46,389 nucleotides of DNA from an uncultured Oscillospiraceae bacterium (lineage in GTDB: Bacteria; Bacillota; Clostridia; Oscillospirales; Oscillospiraceae), in NCBI GenBank assembly GCA_944387125.1, contig CALXDT010000102.1, positions 1 to 46,389 on the forward strand, read 5' to 3'. Below, in pieces: positions 9,173 to 16,505 of this stretch. The number at the start of each line of letters is the position of its first letter. Within the stretch, counting starts at the first letter, position 1. Under the pieces are notes generated by a model. It was not told where the DNA came from and ran no database searches. It saw only the letters and a program-made list of their open reading frames with translations. The translations under genes and the position numbers were made by a program.

Positions 9173-9207
9173 GGGGGCGGCTCAACCGCCCCTTAGTTTT
9201 CTTTCAG
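9173..9207 (+). terminator. Rho-independent terminator candidate after the catabolic operon
   Basis: GGGGCGG (9174-9180) pairs with CCGCCCC (9186-9192) around CTCAA and is followed by the T-rich TTAGTTTTCTTTC. It lies 170 bp beyond the FAD oxidoreductase and overlaps the truncated end of the transposase remnant. Confidence 0.65.
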
Positions 9208-9364
9208 CAGGCTGGGCACAAACCAACATCAGATCGGAGTTGCCGTCAAGAAAAGCACCCACAACTCCGCGTTCTGCGTCTGATCTCCCGGTTCAGCCGC
9301 TTAATGGCGTTGTTGGTTCCGATCTTAATCCAATGCTCCGTCGGGAAGTTGCAATATTCGGCCG
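9182..9364 (-). pseudogene. IS256-family transposase C-terminal remnant (frameshifted)
   Basis: On the minus strand the sequence encodes EYCNFPTEHWIKIGTNN and then AIKRLNREIRRRTR. After a one-base shift near 9268 it continues as VVGAFLDGNSDLMLVCAQ. These are the hallmark C-terminal blocks of mutator/IS256 transposases (EHW, RTNN, RE-RRRTRVVG-FPDG-SALMLV). Only about 60 of roughly 400 residues remain and the frame is broken, so it is inactive. With the intron remnant at the left edge it brackets the AT-rich island. Confidence 0.85.
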
Positions 9365-9450
9365 AACGGTGTGAAGATTTCGCTTCGGACGGTGTGACAG
9401 TTTCGGCTTGAGTGGTGCGGTGTTTTCGGATAACGGTGTGACTGCCGGGT
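9365..9450. repeat. Degenerate short direct repeats (CGGTGTGA units)
   Basis: CGGTGTGA recurs three times, at 9368, 9391 and 9434, with a related GCGGTGTTTTCGG between the second and third. TTTCGCTTCGG and TTTCGGCTTGA follow the first two units. Spacing is roughly 23 bp for the first pair. It sits immediately next to the transposase scar and may be part of the dead element. Function unknown. Confidence 0.4.
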
Positions 9451-9515
9451 TGATATGCTTCGGGCCGATTTTTGGGAAGTAAAAAGTAATCGTGAATAGT
9501 GAAGAAGTAAGGTGT

Positions 9516-9549
9516 GGGGCTGTTATTTTACAGCCCCTTTCTTTTTGAG
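9516..9549 (+). terminator. Rho-independent terminator-like hairpin
   Basis: GGGGCTGT (9516-9523) pairs with ACAGCCCC (9530-9537) around TATTTT, followed by TTTCTTTTTG. It has a plus-strand U-tract but no clear gene directly upstream. It could be a leftover of the inserted element or a secondary terminator for the island operon. Confidence 0.6.
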
Positions 9550-9619
9550 CCGCGGATGAGAAGATCCGGAACATGGCAAAAAGCGCCCTTGCCGGACGGT
9601 GAACCTCTGCGGCCAGGGC

Positions 9620-9665
9620 AATAAAGAAGCCCGAAAAGCGTCGGATGCAACGGCTTTTCGGGCTT
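9620..9665 (-). terminator. Terminator of the tRNA-Thr/tRNA-Tyr transcript
   Basis: On the minus strand a 13-bp stem (AAGCCCGAAAAGC with its complement, 9627-9639 and 9653-9665) follows the tRNA-Tyr CCA end and is followed by CTTTATT. It fits termination of the two-tRNA operon. Confidence 0.75.
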
Positions 9666-9749
9666 GGTGGGGGAGGACGGATTCGAACCATCGAAGCGAA
9701 ACGCAGCAGATTTACAGTCTGTCCCCTTTGGCCACTCGGGAACTCCCCC
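9665..9749 (-). tRNA. tRNA-Tyr (anticodon GTA)
   Basis: An 85-nt tRNA with encoded CCA. Acceptor arms GGGGGAG and CTCCCCC pair perfectly, the anticodon loop is CTGTAAA with anticodon GTA, and TTCGAAT marks the T loop. The long variable arm is the class II arrangement expected of bacterial tRNA-Tyr. It is transcribed with tRNA-Thr. Confidence 0.97.
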
Positions 9750-9774
9750 AGATATAAAATTCTGTTTGTCTGAT

Positions 9775-9850
9775 TGGAGCCGGTAGACGGACTCGAACCC
9801 CCGACCTACTGATTACAAATCAGTTGCTCTACCAACTGAGCTATACCGGC
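9775..9850 (-). tRNA. tRNA-Thr (anticodon TGT)
   Basis: A 76-nt tRNA with encoded CCA. Acceptor arms GCCGGTA and TACCGGC pair, the anticodon stem-loop CTGATTTGTAATCAG carries TGT, and GTTCGAGTC is the T loop. It is the first of two tRNAs read from the promoter at 9871-9898. Confidence 0.97.
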
Positions 9851-9870
9851 GGCTCAAACAGAACACGCTT

Positions 9871-9898
9871 ATTATAACACAAAAGTCCTATTTGTCAA
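9871..9898 (-). promoter_or_regulatory. Sigma-A promoter of the tRNA operon
   Basis: On the minus strand TTGACA (9893-9898) and TATAAT (9871-9876) are both perfect consensus hexamers, 16 bp apart and about 20 bp upstream of tRNA-Thr. It is one of the strongest promoters in the window, as expected for stable RNA. Confidence 0.9.
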
Positions 9899-9917
9899 GG
9901 TATTTTTTCTTCTTCCA

Positions 9918-9952
9918 CAAAAAAGTTTCGGGGTGGAAAATCCACCCCGAAA
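9918..9952 (-). terminator. Rho-independent terminator of ileS
   Basis: A perfect 12-bp stem (TTTCGGGGTGGA, 9926-9937, with 9941-9952) is followed on the minus strand by CTTTTTTG. It begins about 30 bp after the ileS stop codon. Confidence 0.88.
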
Positions 9953-9982
9953 TTTGCTGATTCTTGGCTTTTTTCCGAAAAA

Positions 9983-12772
9983 TCAGAACTCCACGTCCAT
10001 TTTTGCCAGAACCGCCGCACACCGGGGGCACAGGCCGTTTTCATCGGCGGCTTCCGAGTGCATCCAGCACCGGGGGCACTTGGTTCCCTTGGCCTCGCTG
10101 ACGCCGATGGTCAGCTCCGGCAGGTTCGTGCCCTGCGCCACCTCCGCCCCTTCCTCCGGAGCGCTCCAGGCGCAGCTGGAGACGATGCAGATCTCCGCCA
10201 GGTTCACCCCCTGGCAGGCGGCCTTTACAGCCTCGTCCCGGGTCTGAAGGGTCACATGGGCTTCCAAAGCCTTGCCGATGCGCTTGTCCATCCGTGCCTT
10301 TTCCAGCACGCCGTTGACGTCCTGGCGCAGCTTCATAACGGTTTCCCAGCGAGCCATGGCATGCGCGTCCAGTACATACGCGTGGAAGCCCTGGGGCATC
10401 TGGTTCAGCAGGATGTTCCGGGGATCATCCCCCTCCCGGTGGGGCATGGCCTGCCAGATCTCGTCGCAGGTGAAGCTGAGGATCGGCGCGAAAACCTTGG
10501 CCAGGGCGTCCAGAATCAGGAACAGGGCCGTCTGGGCGGAACGGCGGCGCAGGCCGTTGCGCTCCTCGCAGTACAGCCGATCCTTGATGATATCCAGGTA
10601 GAAGCTGGACAGCTCCACCACGCAGAAATCATTGATCAGGTGCGCCACCGGGTGGAACTCATAGGCCAGATAGGACTCCCGGCACTGCAGCACCAGATTG
10701 TGGAGCTTGGTCAGCGCCCAGCGATCCAGCTCCTCCATATCCTCAGGGGCAACCAGATGGTTGGGATCAAAGCCGTTCAGATTGCCCAGGCAGTACCGGG
10801 CGGTATTGCGGAACTTCAGATAGTTCTGCGCCAGCTGCTTGAAAATCTCCTTGGAGCAGCGGACGTCCGCGTGGTAATCGGAGGAACCCGCCCAGAGACG
10901 GACGATGTCCGCGCCGAACTCCTTGATCAGGTCAGCCGGATCCACGCCGTTGCCCAGGGACTTGTGCATGGCGCGACCCTGGCCGTCCACCGTCCAGCCG
11001 TGGGTGATGACTTCCTTAAAGGGCGCCACCTTGCCCAGAGCGCCCACAGCGGTAAGCAGAGAGGACTGGAACCAGCCCCGGTACTGATCGGCGCCTTCCA
11101 GGTACACGTCCGCGGGCCACAGCTCCGGGGTATCCAGGTACAAAGAGGCATAGTGGGTGGAGCCGGAGTCAAACCAGCCGTCCAGAGTATCGGTCTCCTT
11201 TTCAAAGGAGGCTCCGCCGCAGTGGGGGCAGGTCAGCCCCTGGGGGATCAGCTCCATGGCTTCCTTTTCAAACCAGATGTTGGAGCCGTGCTGGTCAAAC
11301 AGCCGGGAGATATGTTCGACGGTCTCGGGGGTGCAAACGGGTTTTCCGCAGTGGGTGCAGTAGAACACCGGAATGGGCAGACCCCAGCGGCGCTGCCGGG
11401 AGATGCACCAGTCCGCCCGCTCCCGGATCATGCTGATCATCCGCTCACCGCCCCAGCCGGGGTACCATTTGACGTTCTGAACCGCCTCCACCGCATCCTC
11501 CTTGAAGGATTCCACAGAGCAGAACCACTGGGGGGTGGCCCGGAAGATAATGGGCTTCTTGCACCGGTCGTGGTGGGGGTAGGAGTGGACGATCTCCTCC
11601 GAGGCGAAGAGCATCCCGCTTTCCTTCATATCCGCCAGGATCACCGGGTTGGATTCCTCGGTTTTCATGCCGGCGTACTTGCCGGCGTAGTCGGTGTGAC
11701 GTCCCACATCGTCCACAGGCACCACCAGCTCCATGCCGTAGCGCATGCAGGTCTGGTAGTCGTCGGCACCGAAGCCGGGAGCGGTGTGGACGCAGCCGGT
11801 GCCGGAGTCCATGGTGACGTACTCGGCGTTGACCAGCCGGGAGGTCTTGTCCAGGAAGGGATGCTGCGCCAGCATGTTTTCAAAGAAAGCACCGGGGTAG
11901 GAAGCCAGCACCTGGTAATTCTCAAAGCCGCCCAGACCCATGACCTTCTCCATCAGAGCCTGCGCCATGATGTAGGTCTCGCCGTTTTCCGCCTTCACCA
12001 GCACATAGGTATCCCGGGGATGGAGGCAGATGGCCAGGTTGCCGGGCAACGTCCAAATGGTGGTAGTCCAAATCACGAAGTAGGTTTTGGACAGGTTGAA
12101 TCCGGAGAGTTTGCCCTGGTCGTCCTTCAGAGGGAACTTTACATACACAGAGGTGCAGGGATCTTCCTGATACTCAATCTCCGCCTCGGCCACGGCGGTG
12201 GAGCACACGGGGCACCAGTACACGGGCTTCAGCCCCTTGTAGATGTAGCCCTTGTCAAACATCCGGCCGAAGACCTTCACTTCCTGGGCTTCAAAGTGCT
12301 TGTCCATGGTGCGGTAGGGGCGCTCCCAGTCGCCTACCACCCCCAGCCGCTGGAAGCCGGCCATCTGCCGCTGGATGTAGTTTTCGGCAAATTCCTCACA
12401 GGCGGAACGGAACTCGGCCACAGGCATGGCCTTGTGGTTGAGCTTGCTCTTTTTAATAATGGCGGTCTCAATGGGCAGGCCGTGGTTATCCGATCCGGGG
12501 ACGTAGGGGGTGTAGCGGTCCATCATGGCATGGCTGCGGACGATGAAGTCCTTCAGGGGCTTGTTCAGGGCGTGCCCCATGTGAATGTCGCCGTTGGAGA
12601 AGGGAGGGCCGTCGTGGAGCACGAAGGGCGGCAGATCCTTGTTCTTTTCCAGCATGGCCTTGTAAAGATCCAGCTGCTGCCACCGCTGGAGCATCGCCGG
12701 TTCCCGGGCAGGCAGCCCCGCCTTCATGGGAAAGTCGGTTTTCGGGGTGATGATGGTGTTTTTGTATTCCAT
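9983..12772 (-). CDS. ileS: Isoleucyl-tRNA synthetase
   Basis: A 929-residue class I aminoacyl-tRNA synthetase that charges tRNA-Ile. The HIGH signature is HMGH in PPFSNGDIHMGHALNK. The KMSKS loop is AMHKSLGN, a slightly divergent form. The CP1 editing domain lies between them. The C-terminal zinc finger is CPRCWMHSEAADENGLCPRC. ATG at 12772 is chosen because it begins the conserved MEYKNTIITPKTDFPMKAGL and has GGAGG upstream. The frame stays open further up through the T-box leader, but that extension is not coding. Length matches bacterial IleS. It is a single gene with its own terminator, regulated by the T-box upstream. Confidence 0.97.
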   Translation of the reverse strand: MEYKNTIITPKTDFPMKAGLPAREPAMLQRWQQLDLYKAMLEKNKDLPPFVLHDGPPFSNGDIHMGHALNKPLKDFIVRSHAMMDRYTPYVPGSDNHGLPIETAIIKKSKLNHKAMPVAEFRSACEEFAENYIQRQMAGFQRLGVVGDWERPYRTMDKHFEAQEVKVFGRMFDKGYIYKGLKPVYWCPVCSTAVAEAEIEYQEDPCTSVYVKFPLKDDQGKLSGFNLSKTYFVIWTTTIWTLPGNLAICLHPRDTYVLVKAENGETYIMAQALMEKVMGLGGFENYQVLASYPGAFFENMLAQHPFLDKTSRLVNAEYVTMDSGTGCVHTAPGFGADDYQTCMRYGMELVVPVDDVGRHTDYAGKYAGMKTEESNPVILADMKESGMLFASEEIVHSYPHHDRCKKPIIFRATPQWFCSVESFKEDAVEAVQNVKWYPGWGGERMISMIRERADWCISRQRRWGLPIPVFYCTHCGKPVCTPETVEHISRLFDQHGSNIWFEKEAMELIPQGLTCPHCGGASFEKETDTLDGWFDSGSTHYASLYLDTPELWPADVYLEGADQYRGWFQSSLLTAVGALGKVAPFKEVITHGWTVDGQGRAMHKSLGNGVDPADLIKEFGADIVRLWAGSSDYHADVRCSKEIFKQLAQNYLKFRNTARYCLGNLNGFDPNHLVAPEDMEELDRWALTKLHNLVLQCRESYLAYEFHPVAHLINDFCVVELSSFYLDIIKDRLYCEERNGLRRRSAQTALFLILDALAKVFAPILSFTCDEIWQAMPHREGDDPRNILLNQMPQGFHAYVLDAHAMARWETVMKLRQDVNGVLEKARMDKRIGKALEAHVTLQTRDEAVKAACQGVNLAEICIVSSCAWSAPEEGAEVAQGTNLPELTIGVSEAKGTKCPRCWMHSEAADENGLCPRCAAVLAKMDVEF

Positions 12773-12800
12773 TGGGAAATAACCTCCAAATTGATGTTGC

Positions 12801-13045
12801 AAAAAAAGCGCCCTTGTCTCAAAAGAGACAAAGGCGCTTGACCTCTGCGGTACCACTCTCATTCCGGCAAAGCTGCCGGCACTTTTCGGCGCGGTATCGG
12901 GCGCGAACCGGCGCAGCCTGACCCTTCGGCTCGGTGCGCTGCTCAGAGGTGATATGAAGCGGGCCTCTCCTTGCTGCCTTGCACCAACCGGCAGCTCTCT
13001 GGAAGGGACGGCGCCGTTCACCTGTCCTCGTCACGGCATTGGGAA
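12801..13045 (-). promoter_or_regulatory. T-box riboswitch leader (isoleucine), upstream of ileS
   Basis: On the minus strand the T-box core UGGUACCGC (complement at 12847-12855) sits in GAGTGGTACCGCAGAGG. It is followed by a terminator stem, AAGCGCC.TTGTCTC with its complement (12806-12839), and a seven-T run at 12801-12807. Upstream, GACGAGGACAG and GGTGCAAGG fit Stem I. The specifier triplet is ATC (complement at 12951-12953) in CATATCACCTC, an Ile codon that matches the downstream gene. Uncharged tRNA-Ile would stabilise the antiterminator and allow ileS expression. The 5' boundary is approximate. Confidence 0.93.
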
Positions 13046-13058
13046 TATAAACGGCCGG

Positions 13059-13766
13059 TCAGCGGTTCTTGGGATCGTAGTTCCGGCCGAACTGCAGGTT
13101 CAGGCTGGCGAACTTGCTGGTGGTGGACTCGTGGGCAGTGGGGTGCTTGGGAGCCGCCTTGGGGGAATGATCCACGGTAGAACCCACAATGGCTTCCACA
13201 TTCTGGGCAATCTCATCGGCCACATCCTCCGTGGAAATCGGGGCGGGCTGCACAGGAGCCGCCGGAGCCACAGGAGGCTTTGCCGGAGCCTTGGGGGCAG
13301 CGGCGGGGGCGTTGGCCGTCTTAATCCGCTCCAGCGCCTGGATGCAGGTGCGCAGCTGCTCCTGCAGCTCGTTGATCTTGGCGGAGGCCTCCCGGCGGGC
13401 ATCCTCCACCCGGGCGTTCTCAGCGGCCACCAGGGCGTCGCCGTTCACGACGGGGGCAGCGGAGGCGGCCTTGGCGCTGGCTTCCTGGAGCATCCGGTTG
13501 CACTTGGCCTCTGCCTCCAAAACCATCTTGTCGCAGGTCTTCTGGGCATTGACCACCGCTTCCTTCATGGAAGCCTCATTTTTGCGGTACTCTTCCAGCT
13601 TGCCGACCAGTACCCGGATCTTGCTCTTAAGCAGCGCATTTTCCTTGTACAGCGTCACATAGTCCTCGGTCAATGGCTCCAGGAACTCGTCGACCTGCTG
13701 CATGTCGTAGCCGCCGAAGGTAGATCTGCCAAAGGAAATCTGATCGATCTGCTGCGGTGTAAACAT
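13059..13766 (-). CDS. divIVA: DivIVA-domain cell division/polarity protein
   Basis: A 235-residue coiled-coil protein. The N-terminal DivIVA signature is FTPQQIDQISFGRSTFGGYDM followed by QQVDEFLE, which bind curved membrane. A long coiled coil (about residues 30-130) is followed by an Ala/Pro-rich linker (APAAAPKAPAKPPVAPAAPV) and a short variable tail. DivIVA proteins mark poles and septa and recruit division factors. Its position 138 bp downstream of sepF matches the division cluster of other Firmicutes. ATG at 13766 has AAGGAGA upstream. The divIVA/gpsB subgroup cannot be settled by sequence alone. Confidence 0.92.
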   Translation of the reverse strand: MFTPQQIDQISFGRSTFGGYDMQQVDEFLEPLTEDYVTLYKENALLKSKIRVLVGKLEEYRKNEASMKEAVVNAQKTCDKMVLEAEAKCNRMLQEASAKAASAAPVVNGDALVAAENARVEDARREASAKINELQEQLRTCIQALERIKTANAPAAAPKAPAKPPVAPAAPVQPAPISTEDVADEIAQNVEAIVGSTVDHSPKAAPKHPTAHESTTSKFASLNLQFGRNYDPKNR

Positions 13767-13865
13767 AGTGTTGTGTTCTCCTTCCTGAAATTAGTTTAAC
13801 ATGCTGCCGCCCGAATCATACATCCCCGGAGCCATCCGGGCATCCATAAAGGACGGCGAAATGGA

Positions 13866-13899
13866 TTTTTGTCTGTTTCGGTGAGGAAACAGACAAAAA
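13866..13899. repeat. 14-bp inverted repeat after sepF
   Basis: TTTTTGTCTGTTTC and its perfect complement flank GGTGAG, six bases beyond the sepF stop. Neither strand has a U-tract after the stem, so a standard terminator is not supported. It may stabilise the sepF 3' end or partly separate sepF from divIVA expression. Confidence 0.5.
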
Positions 13900-13904
13900 A
13901 AGCA

Positions 13905-14438
13905 TTAAATGTAGCTCTCCACCTCAGCCTGGAGGGTTTCCAGGTCGCCCACAATATCCATGTTGTGCGGGCAGAACAGATACGCGGACTGGGCAATCTT
14001 CTTCACATCCCCGTCCAGAGCGTAGACGCAGCCGGACAGGAAGTCCACCACCCGGCGAGCCATGGCCTTGTCCACATTTTCCATGTTGACAATAACAGCC
14101 CGGCGGTTGCGCAGATCGTCAGCGGCCTTGGAGGTATCGTTAAAGCTGCCGGGACGGAACAGCACCACTTCCTGCTTGTTGGCGGCACCCATGTTCAGCA
14201 CCTGGCCGTTGAAGCTGGGCGCGGCGGGGGCAGCGGCGGTCAGCGGCGCGGAAAAACCGAAATCGTCCTCCGCTTCCTCCTCTACCGGCGGCGCGGGAGC
14301 ACGGCGGGGAGCACGGCGGGCAGGCGCTTCCGCAGGCTGCTCGTACTCGTCCATGTAATCGTCTTCCTCGTCGTAATCATCATAATCGTCATCAGCATAG
14401 GGTTGGGCAAATTTCTTTACGTTGTCCCAAAAGCTCAT
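13905..14438 (-). CDS. sepF: Cell division protein SepF
   Basis: A 177-residue protein. The N-terminus (MSFWDNVKKF) is a membrane-binding amphipathic helix, followed by an acidic Asp/Glu/Tyr-rich linker and an Ala/Pro-rich stretch. The C-terminal SepF core contains RPGSFNDTSKAADDLRNRR, VIVNMENVD, RRVVDFLSGCVYALDG and KKIAQSAYLFCP. SepF tethers FtsZ to the membrane and shapes the septum. It lies 24 bp downstream of the yggS-type gene and upstream of divIVA, the standard Firmicutes order (ylmE-sepF-...-divIVA-ileS) with the intervening ylmG and ylmH genes missing. AGGAGG precedes the ATG. Confidence 0.95.
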   Translation of the reverse strand: MSFWDNVKKFAQPYADDDYDDYDEEDDYMDEYEQPAEAPARRAPRRAPAPPVEEEAEDDFGFSAPLTAAAPAAPSFNGQVLNMGAANKQEVVLFRPGSFNDTSKAADDLRNRRAVIVNMENVDKAMARRVVDFLSGCVYALDGDVKKIAQSAYLFCPHNMDIVGDLETLQAEVESYI

Positions 14439-14462
14439 TTGGTGTTTCCTCCTAGAATATCT

Positions 14463-15179
14463 TCACATCGTTTTAGACGAAACGTTGGCATAGTCTCTGG
14501 CGCCGAAAATTCCGGTGCCCACGCGCACCATGGTGCTGCCGCACCGGATGGCGTCAGGGAAGTCGTCGGACATTCCCATGGACAAGCAGTCCACTATGAC
14601 ATTATCGGTTATTTTGTTCCTTATGTCAACAGTTAATTGGAACATTTTTTGAAAAAACTTGAGATTTTCTCCCGAATTGTGTGATATCGGAGGGATAGCC
14701 ATGAGTCCTTTTATACATATGTTTGTAAAAACTCCAGCCTTTTCCACCACTGGAAGCACTTCCTCCGGGGCAAAGCCCCATTTGCTTTCTTCGCCGCCGA
14801 TGTTCACCTCCAGCAAAATATCCTGGACGATCCCCTGTTTCCCGGCCTCCTGCTGGATGGCCTGAAGCAGCCGCAGGCTGTCCACACTCTGGATCAGATC
14901 CACCTTTCCCACCACCTGGCGCACCTTGTTGGTCTGCAGATGGCCGATGAAGTGCACCGGCGCCCCCTGGTAGGCATTTTCCTTCAGCTTGGCGGTCAGC
15001 TCCTGCACCCGGTTTTCTCCGCAGCAGTCCACTCCGGCGGCAATGGCCTGACGCACCGCCTCCCCATCGTTCATCTTGGTGGCGGCGCAGAGCTTGATTT
15101 CCCTGGGATCCCGGCCGCATTCCAAAGCGGCCTGGGCTATCTGCGCCCGGATCCGGGCGACGTTTTCAGCAATGGACAT
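14463..15179 (-). CDS. YggS/YlmE-family pyridoxal-phosphate homeostasis protein
   Basis: A 238-residue alanine-racemase-like single-domain PLP protein. The PLP lysine lies in KLCAATKMNDG; GENRVQEL, HFIGHLQTNK and CLSMGMSDDFPDAI are family hallmarks, as is the C-terminal VRVGTGIFG. It is not a racemase but maintains vitamin B6 and amino-acid balance. The start is ATG at 15179 (MSIAENVARIRA) with AAGGGG six bases upstream; an in-frame ATG 51 bp upstream is not conserved. It heads the division gene block with sepF 24 bp downstream and is equivalent to ylmE of Bacillus. Confidence 0.94.
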   Translation of the reverse strand: MSIAENVARIRAQIAQAALECGRDPREIKLCAATKMNDGEAVRQAIAAGVDCCGENRVQELTAKLKENAYQGAPVHFIGHLQTNKVRQVVGKVDLIQSVDSLRLLQAIQQEAGKQGIVQDILLEVNIGGEESKWGFAPEEVLPVVEKAGVFTNICIKGLMAIPPISHNSGENLKFFQKMFQLTVDIRNKITDNVIVDCLSMGMSDDFPDAIRCGSTMVRVGTGIFGARDYANVSSKTM

Positions 15180-15228
15180 AATACCCCTTCTTTCTGTTCT
15201 GTCTTCAAAGGCCGCGTGTTTCACCGGC

Positions 15229-15265
15229 AAAAAAGCAGGCGGCGGAACCTTCGCTCCGTCGCCTG
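15229..15265 (-). terminator. Rho-independent terminator after hfq
   Basis: On the minus strand CAGGCG.CGGA pairs with TCCG.CGCCTG (15236-15265, one mismatch) and is followed by CTTTTTTGC. It ends the miaB-to-hfq transcript just before the yggS-type gene. Confidence 0.8.
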
Positions 15266-15271
15266 TTTCCG

Positions 15272-15502
15272 TTATGCAGTGGCAGCTGCGGCTTTCAGCG
15301 GTTTCATGGGGGCCAGGGTGGAGATGGCGTGCTTGTAGATCATCTGCTGCTTGCCTTCTGTCACCAGAACCACCACAAAGCTGTCAAAGCCTGTGATGAC
15401 CCCCCGGAGCTGGAAGCCGTTCATCAGGAACAGCGTCACCGGAACCTTGTCCCGGCGCACCTCCCGCAAAATGGCCTCCTGTAAGTTTGCTGCTTCTGTC
15501 AT
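15272..15502 (-). CDS. hfq: RNA chaperone Hfq
   Basis: A 76-residue Sm-like protein, normal for Hfq. The Sm1 strand region is PVTLFLMNGFQLRGVITGFD and the Sm2 motif is YKHAISTL, with the conserved KHA that contacts uridines. Hfq hexamers help small RNAs pair with messages. ATG at 15502 gives the standard N-terminus (MTEAANLQEAIL) with GAAGG upstream; the frame extends 11 codons further but without conservation. The gene lies 46 bp downstream of miaA, the same miaA-hfq order seen widely in bacteria, and has its own terminator. Confidence 0.96.
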   Translation of the reverse strand: MTEAANLQEAILREVRRDKVPVTLFLMNGFQLRGVITGFDSFVVVLVTEGKQQMIYKHAISTLAPMKPLKAAAATA

Positions 15503-15548
15503 ATGGATATACCTTCTTTCTTTCAGGATGTCCATATGCTAGCACGTT

Positions 15549-16505
15549 TCAGTTGTCAAATTCCCGAAGAACCTGTCGGGACAGGGCAATTATTTCTTCC
15601 CCGCTCTGCTCCTCCCGGCGAATGAGCCAGTGGATGGCCTTGTTCCGGCGGAACCAGGTCAGCTGGCGCTTGGCATAGTGCCGGGAGGCCTGGCGAACCC
15701 GGTCAGCCGCCTCCTCCACCGTCTCCCGGCCTTCCAGCGCCAGGACAAACTCCTTGTAGCCGATGGCCTGCATGGCGGTGCACCGGGGATCGATGCCGCT
15801 GTCCAGCAGCCCCCGGATCTCCTCCAGAAGCCCCTGCTCCAGCATCTGCCCCACCCGCCGGTCAATCCGCCGGTACAGCGCTCCCCGGTCTTCAAAATCC
15901 AGCCCCAGCCACACCGGCTGATATCTGGGCGGCAGCGCCTGGGTGCGGCGGTTGTGCGCGGTGATGGTCTCCCCGGTTTCCAGATATACCTCCAAAGCCC
16001 GGAGAATCCGCTTCCGGTCGGACAGGTGCAGCCGGGCGGCGGATTCCGGATCCACCCGGCCAAGCCGCTCCAGCATGGCTTCCATCCCCTCCCGGTCTGC
16101 CTGAGCCTCCAGCTCCTGCCGAATCCCCCGGGAGGGGGAGGGAGCAAAGGCATTGCCCCGGATCAGCGCGTCCATATACAGCCCGGTGCCTCCGGCGATG
16201 ATCGCCGTCTTTCCCCGGGCGAGGATGTCCTGAACAATGGGGTCGGCCATTTCACAGTAGCGGCTGACGGAGAATTCCTCCTCCGGCTCCGCCACATCCA
16301 GCATATGATGGACGATCCCCCGGCGCTCTTCCCGGGTGGGCTTGGCGGTGCCGATGTCCATCCGCCGGTACACCTGCATGGAATCGCAGGAGACCACCTC
16401 GCCGTTCAGCTCCTCCGCCAGCGCCACAGCCAGAGCGGTTTTTCCCGAGGCGGTGGGGCCGGGAATGCAGATCATTGGATTCACAGCGGTTCCTCCCAGG
16501 GTCAT
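15549..16505 (-). CDS. miaA: tRNA dimethylallyltransferase MiaA
   Basis: A 318-residue enzyme that adds a dimethylallyl group to A37 of tRNAs reading UNN codons. The P-loop is GPTASGKTALA, the DSMQVYR loop follows, and TAKPTREER and GGTGLYMDALI are family signatures. The C-terminal RQLTWFRRNKAIHWL closes the conserved region. ATG at 16505 overlaps the mutL stop as ATGA, supporting translational coupling; a second Met ten codons later is the alternative. The frame is open much further upstream, inside mutL, but that part is a shadow. It supplies the i6A substrate used by MiaB, encoded at the head of the same operon. Confidence 0.96.
   Translation of the reverse strand: MTLGGTAVNPMICIPGPTASGKTALAVALAEELNGEVVSCDSMQVYRRMDIGTAKPTREERRGIVHHMLDVAEPEEEFSVSRYCEMADPIVQDILARGKTAIIAGGTGLYMDALIRGNAFAPSPSRGIRQELEAQADREGMEAMLERLGRVDPESAARLHLSDRKRILRALEVYLETGETITAHNRRTQALPPRYQPVWLGLDFEDRGALYRRIDRRVGQMLEQGLLEEIRGLLDSGIDPRCTAMQAIGYKEFVLALEGRETVEEAADRVRQASRHYAKRQLTWFRRNKAIHWLIRREEQSGEEIIALSRQVLREFDN

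Noticed and set aside
10058..12841. A 927-codon open frame on the plus strand opposite ileS
   Set aside because: It is antisense to a fully conserved ileS; high GC and codon bias keep the frame open. Its translation is Gly/His/Leu-rich with no domain.
12773..13021. N-terminal extension of ileS by 83 codons
   Set aside because: The stretch is the T-box leader and terminator; the conserved protein begins at MEYKNTI.
13866..13899. Rho-independent terminator after sepF
   Set aside because: The stem is perfect but no T-run follows on either strand, so it is listed only as an inverted repeat.
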